A DNA stretch of 64,000 nucleotides from Luteimonas granuli (lineage in GTDB: Bacteria; Pseudomonadota; Gammaproteobacteria; Xanthomonadales; Xanthomonadaceae). The stretch spans positions 2,211,001 through 2,275,000 of the forward strand of contig NZ_CP042218.1 in assembly GCF_007795095.1 (NCBI RefSeq), given 5' to 3'. The notes under the pieces are model-generated. The model worked only from the letters and a program-made list of their open reading frames with translations, made no database searches and was not told the DNA's origin. Each line of letters begins with the position of its first letter. Position 1 is the first letter of the stretch. Position numbers and translations under genes: made by a program. Positions 37,732 through 47,076 of this stretch are shown here, piece after piece.

Positions 37732-39054
37732 ATGGCACAGGGGCTGCCGGGCAGGTTGCGTCGGGTCTTCATGCTGCAGACGGTTCTGGCGATCGTGGCG
37801 GTACTGGCGTCGCTGTATGTGTCGACGGTGTTCGCCCGCGGCGTGCTGGCCACGCAGTGGGTGCACGCCGAAGCCGCACGCTTCTGGACCCGGGCCGCGG
37901 AGGAGCCGGGCCATGCGCCGCCGTGGACCCCGTCGGTGCAGGGATACTTCGTCCCCGACGGCATCGACCCCGAGGCGGCCGGCGTTCCGGCCGACTATGC
38001 GGAGGCCGGGCCGGGCCTGCACCGGCTGGGCCCGCCTGGCACCTCGCAGCGGCTGCTCGTGCAGGACGGACCCGGAGGGCGGCTGTACCTGCAGATGCCG
38101 TTCCGTCTGCTGGACAGGGTGGCCCTCTGGTCCCTGCTGATCGCATCGGTGCTGGCCACGTTGGCGATCGGGGTCGTGAGCTGGCTCAGCTACCGCACCG
38201 CACGGGGGATGGTGTTGCCGGTCCACGCGATGGCGGGGGAGGTCGCGAAATGGGATCCCCAGCGCGTCGATCTGGAAGCCATCGACCTGGTGCGGCTTCC
38301 CGGCGAGGTCGGCAGCGAGGTCCATCAGCTGGAGGGGGCGCTGCGTGGCCTCGCGGAGCGCAGCCAGGCGTTCGTCCGCCGGGAGCGCGATTTTACCCGC
38401 GAGGCCAGCCACGAGCTGCGCACGCCGCTGACCGTGATCCGCGTGGCCACCGACATGCTGCGGCGCGACCCGGAGCTGCCGCCCCGCCTGCAACGCTCCC
38501 TGGACCGGGTGCAGGTGGCCGCGCGCGACATGGAGGCGGTGGTCGACGCCCTGCTGATCCTCGCCCGGGAGGACGTGAAGGCCGATGCGGGCACGATCGA
38601 CGTGCGGGCGGTGGCGGCCGAGGCCGTCATGGTGGGACAGGCGCTGCTGGACGAGATGGGCACGGCCGCGGCGGTCACCCTCGAACTGGTCGAACGTGGC
38701 CGGCCGGAACCGGCCGGCTCGGTGCGCGCGCTGGCGCTGATCCTGGAGCAGCTGGTACGCAACGCCTGCACCTTCACCCGGGAAGGACGCATCGAGGTGC
38801 GGGTGGAGCAGCACCGTGTCGAGGTCCGTGACACCGGCGTGGGCATGGAGCGCGACGTGCTCGAGCGTGCCTTCGAGCCGTTCTACCGCGCCGACCAGTA
38901 CGTGGGCGGCCGCGGCCTGGGTCTCGCCGTCGTGCGGCGGCTGGCCGCCCGCTACGGGTGGGCGGTGCAGATCGACAGCGTGCCGGGCCAGGGCACCACG
39001 GTCACCGTCGGCTTCGGGGAGCGGGCCGCGCTCCGGGGCGGTCAACCGCGGTGA
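37732..39054 (+). CDS. Sensor histidine kinase
   Basis: Inner-membrane kinase of 440 residues, 18 bases after the regulator. Transmembrane helices at about 13-33 and 128-150 enclose a periplasmic sensor of about 95 residues with no recognised fold (contains WTPSVQGYFVPDG). A HAMP-like stretch is followed by the phospho-acceptor His227 in EASHELRTPL, then N box LVRNACTF, GVGM, and GGRGLGLAVVRRL. The sensor is short and rich in Pro and Gly; its ligand is unknown. The last 45 bases before macA give no clear terminator. Confidence 0.92.
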   Translation: MAQGLPGRLRRVFMLQTVLAIVAVLASLYVSTVFARGVLATQWVHAEAARFWTRAAEEPGHAPPWTPSVQGYFVPDGIDPEAAGVPADYAEAGPGLHRLGPPGTSQRLLVQDGPGGRLYLQMPFRLLDRVALWSLLIASVLATLAIGVVSWLSYRTARGMVLPVHAMAGEVAKWDPQRVDLEAIDLVRLPGEVGSEVHQLEGALRGLAERSQAFVRRERDFTREASHELRTPLTVIRVATDMLRRDPELPPRLQRSLDRVQVAARDMEAVVDALLILAREDVKADAGTIDVRAVAAEAVMVGQALLDEMGTAAAVTLELVERGRPEPAGSVRALALILEQLVRNACTFTREGRIEVRVEQHRVEVRDTGVGMERDVLERAFEPFYRADQYVGGRGLGLAVVRRLAARYGWAVQIDSVPGQGTTVTVGFGERAALRGGQPR

Positions 39055-39099
39055 CGCTGGCGCGTTAGCCTCTGCAGTTCCGTCAGGATCCCGCAGAGA

Positions 39100-40596
39100 A
39101 TGAGCCACCGCCCCCGTGCAGCAACCCGCCCCCGCAAGGGCATCGCCGCCATCGTCGTCACCGTCCTGGTCCTTGCCGCCGGCGGCTGGTACTACGCCCA
39201 GCGCAACGCCGCCGCGGAGACCGGCACCTGGCGCACGGTGGAGGTGGAGGAGGGGGACATCCGCGTCGCCATCTCGGCCACCGGCACCCTCAGCGCGATC
39301 TCGACGGTGGTCGTGGGCAGCCAGATCTCCGGACAGGTGACCGAGGTCCTGGCTGATTTCAACGACAGGGTCGAGCAGGGCCAGGTGATCGCGCGTATCG
39401 ATCCCAGCACCTACCAGGCACAGATCGAGCAGGGCTCCGCGCAGATCGCCAGCGCCCGTGCGGGCCTCGACCAGGCGCAGGCGAACCTGCGCAACGCCGA
39501 GCTGGACCACGCGCGCAAGGCCGAGCTCGGCGAACGCCGGCTGGTGGCGCGCAGCGACGTCGATCTCGCGCGCGCCGCGCTCGACCAGGCACGCGCCCAG
39601 GTCGCGTCGGCGGAGGCACAGATCAACCAGCAGTCCGCCTCCACCCGGACCGCGCGCATCAACCTCGAGCGCACCGTGATCCGCTCGCCGGTGGAGGGAG
39701 TGGTGCTCACCCGCACCATCGAGCCCGGCCAGACGGTCGCCGCCAGCCTGCAGGCGCCGGAGCTGTTCACCATCGCCGAGGACCTGTCGAAGATGAAGAT
39801 CGAGCTGGCCGTGGACGAGGCCGACATCGGCCAGGTCCAGTCCGGCCAGGGCGTGAGCTTCACCGCCGACGCCTTCCCCGACCAGCAGTTCCGAGGCGTG
39901 GTCGACCAGGTGCGGTTGAGCGCCACCAATACCAGCAACGTGGTGACCTATCCGGTGGTGGTCACGGTGGACAACAGCGAAGGCACGCTGCTGCCGGGGC
40001 TGACCGTGAACGCGGAAATCGAGGTCAGTCGCCGGGACGGCGTGCTCAAGGTGTCGAATGCGGCGCTACGCTACAAGCCCACGGCGGCCGAGGGCGCGTC
40101 GCCGGCGATGCCCGCGGGCGGCGCGCGTGGCGGCGTCACCGGAGACCTCCGCCGCGAGGCCGCGGTACTGGAACTTTCGCCGGCGCAGCAGGCCGCCTTC
40201 GACGAGGCCGTCGCCGCCGTCGAAGCCCGCCAGCAGGCCCGCCGTGCGGCACCGCCCGCCGGCGCCAATGGCGGCCCGGGTCCGGGCGTCACCGTCGTCC
40301 GCGGCGGAGGGCCGTCGGGTGCGATGGCTTCGCAACTGCGGCAGCGCATGCTGCAGCGCTACCGTGAGGACTTCGCCACCTTCCGCGCGAGCCTGGACGA
40401 GACCCAGGCGCAGCGCTGGGACGCCGCCATCGCCGGCCTGGTCGGCGCCACGCGCGCCGTGGTCTACCGCCTGGCCGACGGCCGTCCGGAGCCGGTACTG
40501 GTCCGCATCGGTGCCACCGACGGCACCGCGACCGAAGTCTCGGGCGGTCTGCAGGCCGGCGATCTCCTGATCACCGGGGAGCGCGCAGCACGATGA
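39100..40596 (+). CDS. macA: MacA-like periplasmic adaptor with inserted LTxxQ-type segment
   Basis: Membrane-fusion protein of 498 residues. A signal anchor lies at about residues 13-33, followed by lipoyl halves (GQVTEVLADFNDRVEQGQVI; broken here) on either side of a coiled-coil hairpin, then beta-barrel (EADIGQVQSGQGVSF) and membrane-proximal parts. Unlike E. coli MacA (371 residues), about 120 extra residues (about 328-450) interrupt the last domain. They are Gly/Ala-rich, with helices carrying LSPAQ (359) and LDETQ (432), resembling the LTxxQ motif of Spy/CpxP. The membrane-proximal strand resumes at VVYRLADG. The stop overlaps the ATPase gene (ATGA). Confidence 0.9.
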   Translation: MSHRPRAATRPRKGIAAIVVTVLVLAAGGWYYAQRNAAAETGTWRTVEVEEGDIRVAISATGTLSAISTVVVGSQISGQVTEVLADFNDRVEQGQVIARIDPSTYQAQIEQGSAQIASARAGLDQAQANLRNAELDHARKAELGERRLVARSDVDLARAALDQARAQVASAEAQINQQSASTRTARINLERTVIRSPVEGVVLTRTIEPGQTVAASLQAPELFTIAEDLSKMKIELAVDEADIGQVQSGQGVSFTADAFPDQQFRGVVDQVRLSATNTSNVVTYPVVVTVDNSEGTLLPGLTVNAEIEVSRRDGVLKVSNAALRYKPTAAEGASPAMPAGGARGGVTGDLRREAAVLELSPAQQAAFDEAVAAVEARQQARRAAPPAGANGGPGPGVTVVRGGGPSGAMASQLRQRMLQRYREDFATFRASLDETQAQRWDAAIAGLVGATRAVVYRLADGRPEPVLVRIGATDGTATEVSGGLQAGDLLITGERAAR

Positions 40597-41297
40597 ACGC
40601 CGGGGTGCCGATCATCGAGACCCGGGGCCTGGGCAAGGTCTATTCCGCGGGCACCGAGGCCGAGGTGGTGGCCCTGCGCGACGTCGACCTGCGCATCGAG
40701 CGTGGCGCCTTCGTCGCCATCATGGGGCCGTCGGGCTCGGGCAAGTCGACGCTGATGAACCTCATCGGTTGCCTGGACACGCCCGGAAGCGGCAGCTACC
40801 TCTGCGACGGCGTGGACGTGTCCACGCTCGATGCGGAAGGGCTGGCGGCTTTGCGCCGCGACAGGATCGGATTCGTGTTCCAGGGCTTCCACCTGCTGCC
40901 GCGCATGACCGCGCTCGACAACGTGGCGATGCCGCTGGCCTACGCTCGCGTGCCGCCGGCCGAGCGCCAGCGCATGGCGAAGGACGTGCTGGAGGCCGTG
41001 GGTCTCGGCGAACGCAGCGGCCATCGTCCGAGCGAGCTTTCGGGCGGCCAGCAGCAGCGCGTGGCGATCGCGCGCGCGCTGGTCAACCGGCCGCCGCTGC
41101 TGCTGGCGGACGAACCCACCGGCGCCCTGGATTCGAAGACCGGCGAGGAGATCCTGGCGCTGTTCAAGCGCCTCCGCGACGAGGGCCACACCGTGGTGCT
41201 GATCACCCACGACGCCGAGGTGGCCGCGCACGCCGACCGCACCTACATCATCCGCGACGGTGAGCTTCATCCCGAGCGCGCGGAGGTCGCGGCATGA
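40593..41297 (+). CDS. MacB-type ABC transporter ATP-binding protein
   Basis: ATPase subunit of 234 residues. Walker [13 protein letters not shown], signature [15 protein letters not shown], Walker [13 protein letters not shown] and the H-loop ITHDAEVAA are all present, and [11 protein letters not shown] contains the Q-loop. It belongs to the LolD/MacB/FtsE group. In E. coli MacB the ATPase and permease are one chain; here they are separate genes joined by ATGA overlap. With the adaptor and permease it should form a tripartite exporter with an outer-membrane channel coded elsewhere. Confidence 0.94.
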   Translation: MNAGVPIIETRGLGKVYSAGTEAEVVALRDVDLRIERGAFVAIMGPSGSGKSTLMNLIGCLDTPGSGSYLCDGVDVSTLDAEGLAALRRDRIGFVFQGFHLLPRMTALDNVAMPLAYARVPPAERQRMAKDVLEAVGLGERSGHRPSELSGGQQQRVAIARALVNRPPLLLADEPTGALDSKTGEEILALFKRLRDEGHTVVLITHDAEVAAHADRTYIIRDGELHPERAEVAA

Positions 41298-42529
41298 GGT
41301 TCAGCGACGTCCTGCGCACCGCCATCCATGCACTGCGCGGCAACTGGATGCGCAGCGTGCTCACCTCGCTGGGCGTGATCATCGGCATCGCCGCGGTGAT
41401 CGTGATGGTCTCGGTGGGGCAGGGCACGCAGTCGGAGATCGACAAGATGGTTTCGGGCCTGGGCTCGCAGCGCCTGGACATCTCTCCGGGCTCGCGCCGC
41501 GGGCCGGGCGGCGTGCGTCTCAGTTCATCGAGCTTCTACACGCTCACCGAGGGTGACGTCGATGCGATCCGCGAGGACATCCCGGAGGTGCAGTACGTCG
41601 CCGGCTCGCTGCGTGGCAACACCCAGGTGGTGTTCGCCGAAAGCAACTGGTCCAGCAGCTGGCAGGGCGTGCAGCCCGACTACTTCGACATCAACGGCTG
41701 GGTGATCGCCGAGGGCGCGGGCTTCGAGGCGCAGGCCTACAGCGGTGCGGCCAAGGAAGTGATCCTGGGCGAGACCGTGCGCCGCGAACTGTTCGGCGAC
41801 GAGCCGGCGATCGGGCAGACCGTGCGCCTGGGGCGCGTGCCCTTCGTGGTCGTGGGCACCCTGGAGCCGAAGGGGCAGGGCGGTTGGGGCCAGGACCAGG
41901 ACGACGTGATGATGGTGCCGATGCAGACCGCGCGGCGCCGGCTGCTTGGCTCGATGGGCCTGCCGCCGGGCGCGGTGATGCAGGTCGCGCTGACCGTCGC
42001 CGACGCCGACGACCTCGGCTACGTGCAGGGCGAGGTCGAATCGCTGCTGCGCCAGCGCCACCGTATCGGCCCCGGGCAGGAGGATGACTTCAGCGTGCGC
42101 AACATTTCCGAGATCGTGGCCACCCGTACTGCCACCACGCGGCTGATGTCGCTGCTGCTGGGTGCGGTGGCGAGCATTTCGCTGATCGTCGGCGGCATCG
42201 GGATCATGAACATCATGCTGGTGTCGGTGACCGAGCGGATCCGCGAGATCGGGCTGCGCATGGCGGTCGGCGCCGGGCCCTCGGACGTGCGCCGGCAGTT
42301 CCTGGCCGAGGCCATGCTGCTGTCGCTGGTCGGAGGCGCCCTGGGCATCGTGATCGGCGTCGTGGGCGCGCTGCTGGTCGGCCGCTTCGGGGACCTGCCG
42401 GTGGTGCTGAACGGCCAGGTGGTGGCGCTTGCGGCCGGATTCTCGGTGGCCACCGGCCTGTTCTTCGGCTACTACCCGGCGCGCAAGGCCTCGATGCTCG
42501 ATCCGATCGAGGCGCTGCGTCAGCAGTAG
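41294..42529 (+). CDS. MacB-type ABC transporter permease
   Basis: Permease of 411 residues with the MacB topology: a first helix at about 20-42 (SVLTSLGVIIGIAAVIVMVS), a large periplasmic domain, and three C-terminal helices (LLGAVASISLIVGGIGIMNIML; LSLVGGALGIVIGVVGALLV; VVALAAGFSVATGLFFGYY, all shortened). The cytoplasmic loop VTERIREIGLRMAVGA and the end YPARKASMLDPIEALR are diagnostic. It is mechanotransmission-type, exporting a substrate from the periplasm such as a peptide, macrolide or lipid. The upstream sensor pair suggests induction by envelope stress or an antibiotic. Confidence 0.94.
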   Translation: MRFSDVLRTAIHALRGNWMRSVLTSLGVIIGIAAVIVMVSVGQGTQSEIDKMVSGLGSQRLDISPGSRRGPGGVRLSSSSFYTLTEGDVDAIREDIPEVQYVAGSLRGNTQVVFAESNWSSSWQGVQPDYFDINGWVIAEGAGFEAQAYSGAAKEVILGETVRRELFGDEPAIGQTVRLGRVPFVVVGTLEPKGQGGWGQDQDDVMMVPMQTARRRLLGSMGLPPGAVMQVALTVADADDLGYVQGEVESLLRQRHRIGPGQEDDFSVRNISEIVATRTATTRLMSLLLGAVASISLIVGGIGIMNIMLVSVTERIREIGLRMAVGAGPSDVRRQFLAEAMLLSLVGGALGIVIGVVGALLVGRFGDLPVVLNGQVVALAAGFSVATGLFFGYYPARKASMLDPIEALRQQ

Positions 42530-42728
42530 CGCGACCCGGCGCGCGCCCCGGCAGTTGCCGGGATGTGGCAAAATTGCCCGCTTCCGATCGGACGCGGCGG
42601 CTGATTCGCATGCAGTTCCCATCCCGGCGGCGCCCCTGCGGCGTCCGCGCTCCCGACGCAGGCCGTGCGCACGCACGGCCGGTCGCCTCCCTGAATCGCA
42701 GCGGTCCGCGCTGAGCGGTTGCGACGCG
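42530..42728. other. Intergenic region before dgkA, with a 9-bp-arm inverted repeat
   Basis: The largest gap in the window (199 bases). At 42661-42680 GGCCGTGCG-CA-CGCACGGCC is a perfect inverted repeat, 49 bases before the dgkA ATG; it could be an operator or part of a leader hairpin. No T-tract follows. I looked for a yybP-ykoY manganese riboswitch because terC lies downstream, but found no convincing match. Confidence 0.45.
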
Positions 42729-43109
42729 ATGGCCGACCAGACCGGACACCTTCCCCGCGGCCCGGCGCGCATGCTCAAGGCGACCCGGTGGTCGCTGCAG
42801 GGCCTGCGCGCCGCCTGGCTGCACGAGTCGTCGTTCCGGCTCGAGGTCTGCCTGTTCGCGGTCCTGGCGCCGCTGGGGTGGTGGCTGGGGCAGGACGGCG
42901 TCGAGCGCGCGCTGCTGGTCGGCTGCCTGGTTCCGGTGCTGGCGGTGGAACTGCTGAATTCCGCCATCGAGGCCGTGATCGGCCGCTATGGCGACGAACA
43001 CCACGAACTTGCGGGCCGGGCCAAGGACATGGGTTCGGCGGCGGTGTTCGTGCTGATGATCAACGTGCTTCTGGTCTGGGGCGCTCTGCTCTGGCCCCGG
43101 CTGACATGA
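42729..43109 (+). CDS. dgkA: Diacylglycerol kinase DgkA
   Basis: Small integral-membrane trimeric kinase (126 residues) that recycles diacylglycerol to phosphatidate with ATP. Three transmembrane helices are evident. The catalytic segment reads VELLNSAIEAVIGRYGDEHH and then GRAKDMGSAAVF, matching E. coli Glu69, Asn72 and Glu76. Diacylglycerol arises from osmoregulated glucan modification and possibly lipid A or LTA-like transfer reactions. The ATG at 42729 gives a normal length. It is followed by terC after 46 bases. Confidence 0.96.
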   Translation: MADQTGHLPRGPARMLKATRWSLQGLRAAWLHESSFRLEVCLFAVLAPLGWWLGQDGVERALLVGCLVPVLAVELLNSAIEAVIGRYGDEHHELAGRAKDMGSAAVFVLMINVLLVWGALLWPRLT

Positions 43110-43155
43110 CCCCCGTGCAGGGCACGGCAAGAGACTCCCGAAGGACAGGCAGGCA

Positions 43156-43902
43156 ATGCAGGCAGTGATCGAATTCCTTTCCGACCCGCAGGTGTGGATC
43201 CTGCTGGTCACGCTGTCCACGATCGAGATCGTGCTCGGCATCGACAATCTGGTGTTCATCTCGATCGCGGTCAGCCGGCTGCCGATCGAGAAGCGCGAGT
43301 TCGCGCGCAAGTTCGGCATCGCCGTGGCCTGCATCACCCGCATCGGCCTGCTGTTGACGCTGGCCTGGCTGGCCGGGCTGACCAGCGACCTGTTCACGCT
43401 GTTCGGCCAGGGCATCTCGATCCGCGACCTGGTGCTGATCCTCGGCGGCCTGTTCCTGATCGTGAAGGGCGTGATGGAAATCCGCTCGCTGGTGGTCGGC
43501 GAGCATGAGGACGTCGACGGGGTCGGCAAGGCGGCGACCTCGTTCGGCATGGTGATCGCCCAGATCGCCGTGATCGACATCGTGTTCTCGCTGGACTCGG
43601 TGATCGCGGCGGTCGGCATGGCGGCCGAGTACGTGCCGGTGATGGTGATCGCGATCCTGGTGGCGGTGGGGGTGATGCTGCTGGCCGCGCAGCCCCTGGG
43701 CCGCTTCATCGACAACAATCCGACGGTGAAGATGCTGGCGCTGGCGTTCATCGTGCTGATCGGCGCCTATCTCCTCACCGAAGGCTTCGACCTGCACATC
43801 CCGCGCGGCTATATCTACGGCTCGATGGCGTTCTCCGCCTTCGTCGAAGGCCTCAACCTGTGGGCCAAGCGCCGTGCCCTGAAGGGCGTCGCCAGCGAAT
43901 GA
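43156..43902 (+). CDS. TerC-family integral membrane protein
   Basis: A 248-residue protein with about seven helices. The TerC hallmark acidic residues within helices are present: [15 protein letters not shown] and [17 protein letters not shown]. Family members (TerC, Alx, MeeF/MeeY) export metals, mainly Mn2+, often to protect or load exported metalloproteins. An AAGGACAGGCAGGCA ribosome region precedes the ATG. It lies between dgkA and lgt with short spacers, so it may be cotranscribed. Tellurite resistance is not implied, as no other ter genes are near. Confidence 0.93.
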   Translation: MQAVIEFLSDPQVWILLVTLSTIEIVLGIDNLVFISIAVSRLPIEKREFARKFGIAVACITRIGLLLTLAWLAGLTSDLFTLFGQGISIRDLVLILGGLFLIVKGVMEIRSLVVGEHEDVDGVGKAATSFGMVIAQIAVIDIVFSLDSVIAAVGMAAEYVPVMVIAILVAVGVMLLAAQPLGRFIDNNPTVKMLALAFIVLIGAYLLTEGFDLHIPRGYIYGSMAFSAFVEGLNLWAKRRALKGVASE

Positions 43903-43909
43903 GGCCGGC

Positions 43910-44842
43910 ATGAGCATCCTGCACCTGATCGACCCCGTCGCGATCCAGGCCCCGGCCTTCCCGCTGTTCGGCCGGAGTTTCGCGCCTGCCGTGCACTGGT
44001 ACGGGCTGATGTACGCGCTGGCCTTCCTCGGTGCCTGGCTGCTGGGACGGGCGCGCATCCGCGCCGGGCGCCTGCCGGGCGTGGACGAGGCGGGGTTCGG
44101 CGACCTGATGTTCTACGGGATGCTCGGCGTGGTCCTCGGCGGGCGCATGGGTTCGGTGCTGTTCTATTCCTTCGGCGACTTCCTGGACGATCCCACGATG
44201 CTGTTCCGCATCTGGGAGGGCGGCATGAGCTTCCACGGCGGCCTGCTGGGCGTGCTGCTGGCGTCCTGGCTCTGGTCGCGCGCGCGCGGGCTGCACTTCT
44301 TCGACACCATGGATTTCGTGGCGCCGCTGGTGCCGCTGGGCCTGGGCTTCGGCCGCATCGGCAACTGGATCGGCGGCGAGCTCTGGGGCAAGCCGAGCGA
44401 CCTGCCCTGGGCGACCGTGTTCCGCGGTGCGCTGCCGCAGGACCTGGCCTTCCTGGACGACGCGGCGTTGCGCGCGCTGCATCAGGCCGGCCAACTGGAG
44501 CAGTACGCACGCCATCCCTCGCAGCTCTACCAGGCCTTCCTCGAGGGCGTGGTGATGTTCGCGGTGCTGTGGTGGTTCTCCAGCCGGCCGCGGCCGCGCT
44601 ATGCCGTCTCCGGCCTGTTCGCGCTGCTCTACGGAGCGTTCCGCTTCCTGGTCGAGTTCGTGCGCGAACCCGATGCCCACATCGGCTACCTGGCCTTCGG
44701 CTGGCTGACCATGGGCCAGGTGCTGAGTACGCCGCTGATCCTGTTCGGCCTGTACTGGCTGTGGCGCTCACGGCGTGCGCCGACGCTGCAGCCGGTGCCG
44801 CCGCGTGCCGCCGGTTCCCCGCCCCCGCCCGGACCGCTGTAG
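43910..44842 (+). CDS. lgt: Prolipoprotein diacylglyceryl transferase Lgt
   Basis: Inner-membrane enzyme moving diacylglyceryl from phosphatidylglycerol to the lipobox Cys, the first step of lipoprotein maturation. The 310-residue sequence has [21 protein letters not shown], the Lgt signature [13 protein letters not shown] preceded by [11 protein letters not shown], and [11 protein letters not shown]. Seven helices are expected. A Pro/Arg tail follows the last helix. It begins 7 bases after terC and precedes thyA by 71 bases; lgt-thyA pairing is common in gammaproteobacteria. Confidence 0.96.
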   Translation: MSILHLIDPVAIQAPAFPLFGRSFAPAVHWYGLMYALAFLGAWLLGRARIRAGRLPGVDEAGFGDLMFYGMLGVVLGGRMGSVLFYSFGDFLDDPTMLFRIWEGGMSFHGGLLGVLLASWLWSRARGLHFFDTMDFVAPLVPLGLGFGRIGNWIGGELWGKPSDLPWATVFRGALPQDLAFLDDAALRALHQAGQLEQYARHPSQLYQAFLEGVVMFAVLWWFSSRPRPRYAVSGLFALLYGAFRFLVEFVREPDAHIGYLAFGWLTMGQVLSTPLILFGLYWLWRSRRAPTLQPVPPRAAGSPPPPGPL

Positions 44843-44913
44843 GAGCCGCCACAGCGGCGACGAACTCGCCCGACCCGCCCGACGAACCGCCCGAGCCTCC
44901 CGGAGCCCAACGC

Positions 44914-45708
44914 ATGCGCCAGTACCTCGACCTCCTGCGCCACGTCCTCGAACACGGTGCCGAGAAGGCCGATCGCACGGGCACCGGCACGCGCAGCGTA
45001 TTCGGCTGGCAGATGCGCTTCGATCTCGGTGAAGGCTTTCCTCTGGTCACCACCAAGAAGCTGCACCTGCGCTCGATCGTGCACGAGCTGCTGTGGTTCC
45101 TGAAGGGCGAGACCAATACCGCTTACCTGCGCGAGAACGGGGTCACGATCTGGGACGAATGGGCCGACGCCGACGGCGAGCTCGGCCCGGTCTACGGCAA
45201 GCAGTGGCGACGCTGGGCGGACGGTCGCGGCGGCGAGATCGACCAGATCCGGTGGGTGATCGACGAGATCCGCCGCAATCCGGACTCCCGCCGGCTGGTC
45301 GTCAGCGCCTGGAACGTCGCCGACCTGCCGGCGATGGCGCTGCAGCCCTGCCACGCGCTGTTCCAGTTCTATGTCGTCGACGGGAAACTCAGCTGCCAGC
45401 TCTACCAGCGCAGCGGCGACATCTTCCTCGGCGTGCCCTTCAACATCGCAAGCTATGCGCTGCTGACGCACATGGTGGCGCAGGTGGCCGGCCTGGGCGT
45501 GGGCGACTTCGTGCATACGCTGGGCGATGCGCACCTGTACTCCAATCACTACGACCAGGCGCGCGAGCAGCTCGCGCGCGAGCCGCGGCCGCTGCCCAGA
45601 CTGGTGCTGAACCCGGCGGTGGACGACATCTTCGCCTTCACCTTCGACGACATCGCGATCGAGGGCTACGACCCCGCGCCCGCCATCAGGGCGCCGGTGG
45701 CGGTCTGA
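44914..45708 (+). CDS. thyA: Thymidylate synthase ThyA
   Basis: Converts dUMP to dTMP with methylenetetrahydrofolate. The 264-residue length equals that of E. coli ThyA and the catalytic Cys is also residue 146 ([11 protein letters not shown]). Other conserved parts are [28 protein letters not shown] and [12 protein letters not shown]. The ATG was chosen by this alignment; the frame is open far upstream. It is followed 2 bases later by folA, so the folate product dihydrofolate is reduced by the next gene's enzyme. Confidence 0.98.
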   Translation: MRQYLDLLRHVLEHGAEKADRTGTGTRSVFGWQMRFDLGEGFPLVTTKKLHLRSIVHELLWFLKGETNTAYLRENGVTIWDEWADADGELGPVYGKQWRRWADGRGGEIDQIRWVIDEIRRNPDSRRLVVSAWNVADLPAMALQPCHALFQFYVVDGKLSCQLYQRSGDIFLGVPFNIASYALLTHMVAQVAGLGVGDFVHTLGDAHLYSNHYDQAREQLAREPRPLPRLVLNPAVDDIFAFTFDDIAIEGYDPAPAIRAPVAV

Positions 45709-45710
45709 GC

Positions 45711-46226
45711 ATGCCGACCCGTGCGGAGCCCCCCGTGATCGTGCTGGTGGCCGCAGTCGACCGGCGACTGGCCATCGGCCGCGGCAACGCACTGCCGTGG
45801 CACCTCCCCGACGACTTCGCGCACTTCAAGGCACTGACGCTCGGGAAGCCGATCCTGATGGGCCGCAAGACCGCCGAATCGCTGGGCCGCGCGCTGCCGA
45901 AGCGGCGCAACCTGGTGCTGACGCGCAGCGGGCGCGTCCCGTTCGAGGGCATGGAGGCCGTGGATTCGCTGGACCGGGCACTGGCGATCGCGGCCGACGA
46001 CGGCATGGGCGAGCTGTGCGTGATCGGCGGCGCCGGGGTCTATGCGCTTGCGCTGCCGCATGCCTCGGTGATGCAGCTGACCCACGTCGATACCGTGGTG
46101 CGCGATGCCGATGCCTTCTTCCCCACGTTCGATCGCGATGGATGGACCGTCGCTTCACGCGTGCCGCACGCGGCCGACGGCCGCCACGCCTTCGCCTTCG
46201 AATTCGTCGAATACCGTCGCGCCTGA
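45711..46226 (+). CDS. folA: Dihydrofolate reductase
   Basis: NADPH-dependent enzyme of 171 residues that regenerates tetrahydrofolate after ThyA. It shows VAAVDRRLAIGRGNALPWHLPDD (in parts), MGRKTAESLGR, RRNLVLTR and CVIGGAGVYALAL, and the active-site acid is Asp in LPDDFAHFK. It is the target of trimethoprim. The gene is convergent with apaH, 25 bases apart; the neighbourhood folA / apaH-apaG-rsmA-pdxA-surA-lptD is the same as in E. coli. Confidence 0.97.
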   Translation: MPTRAEPPVIVLVAAVDRRLAIGRGNALPWHLPDDFAHFKALTLGKPILMGRKTAESLGRALPKRRNLVLTRSGRVPFEGMEAVDSLDRALAIAADDGMGELCVIGGAGVYALALPHASVMQLTHVDTVVRDADAFFPTFDRDGWTVASRVPHAADGRHAFAFEFVEYRRA

Positions 46227-46251
46227 CGCTGCATCCGTCCGCGCAGGATCC

Positions 46252-47076
46252 TCAGCCCTGCGGCTTGCCCGGGACCTGCACCACGCACAGCTCCTCGGAG
46301 TCGAGCCTCAGCGCCGTCAGCTTGCCGCCCCAGACCGCGCCCGTGTCGATGGCATGCACGCCGTGGCCGATGAACAGCCCCAGCGTCGACCAGTGGCCGC
46401 AGACCAGCTTCATGCCGCGCTCGACGCGCCCCGGCACGGAGTACCAGGGATAGAGTCCCGGCTGCTGCGTGCCCGGCGCGCCCTTCTCCTCGAACGCGAT
46501 GCGGCCGCGCGGACTGCAATAGCGCATCCGGGTGAAGACGTTGATGATCGCGCGCTGGCGGTCGATGCCGCGGAGGCCACTCGACCACGCCGGGCGGTCA
46601 CCGTACATGTTGCGCAGCAGGCCCTGGCGGTTGTTCCCCCGGAGCACGCGCTCGACCTCGGCGGCCATGGCCAGGGCATCGTCGGCCGTCCACTTCGGCG
46701 CCAGGCCGGCGTGCACCATCATCCAGCCGAGTTCGCGGTCGGCGTGCACCAGGGGGCGAGCGCGCAGCCAGTCCAGGAGCTGGTCGCGGTCCGGCGCGAA
46801 CAGCACGCGCTGGAGGTCGGGATTGACCTTGCGCTGGTCGGCCTCGCGTCGCTCGGCGATGGCCAGCAGGGACAGGTCGTGGTTGCCGAGCACGACTTCC
46901 ACGCTGTCGCGCAGCGAATGCACCAGGCGCAGTGTTTCCAGCGATTCGCCGCCGCGGTTGACCAGGTCGCCGCAGAACCACAGGCGGTCGCGCGCGGGAT
47001 CGAAACCGATGCGCCCGAGCAACCGCTCGGTGGGCCCCAGGCAGCCCTGGAGGTCGCCGATCGCCCAGACCGCCAT
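46252..47076 (-). CDS. apaH: Bis(5'-nucleosyl)-tetraphosphatase, symmetrical
   Basis: PPP-family metallophosphatase of 274 residues that splits Ap4A to two ADP and removes Np4 caps from RNA. Metal-binding motifs are GDLQGC, GDLVNRG and GNHDLSLL, followed by VHAGLAPKW and CGHWS. The ATG overlaps the apaG stop (ATGA). It is the last gene of the lptD-to-apaH series. Confidence 0.97.
   Translation of the reverse strand: MAVWAIGDLQGCLGPTERLLGRIGFDPARDRLWFCGDLVNRGGESLETLRLVHSLRDSVEVVLGNHDLSLLAIAERREADQRKVNPDLQRVLFAPDRDQLLDWLRARPLVHADRELGWMMVHAGLAPKWTADDALAMAAEVERVLRGNNRQGLLRNMYGDRPAWSSGLRGIDRQRAIINVFTRMRYCSPRGRIAFEEKGAPGTQQPGLYPWYSVPGRVERGMKLVCGHWSTLGLFIGHGVHAIDTGAVWGGKLTALRLDSEELCVVQVPGKPQG

Noticed and set aside
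42530..42728. Manganese riboswitch (yybP-ykoY) ahead of the terC region
   Set aside because: No conserved yybP-ykoY core was found, and dgkA rather than terC follows the gap.
43156..43902. Tellurite resistance locus based on terC
   Set aside because: No terA, terB, terD or terE neighbours; the gene belongs to the wider metal-export group.
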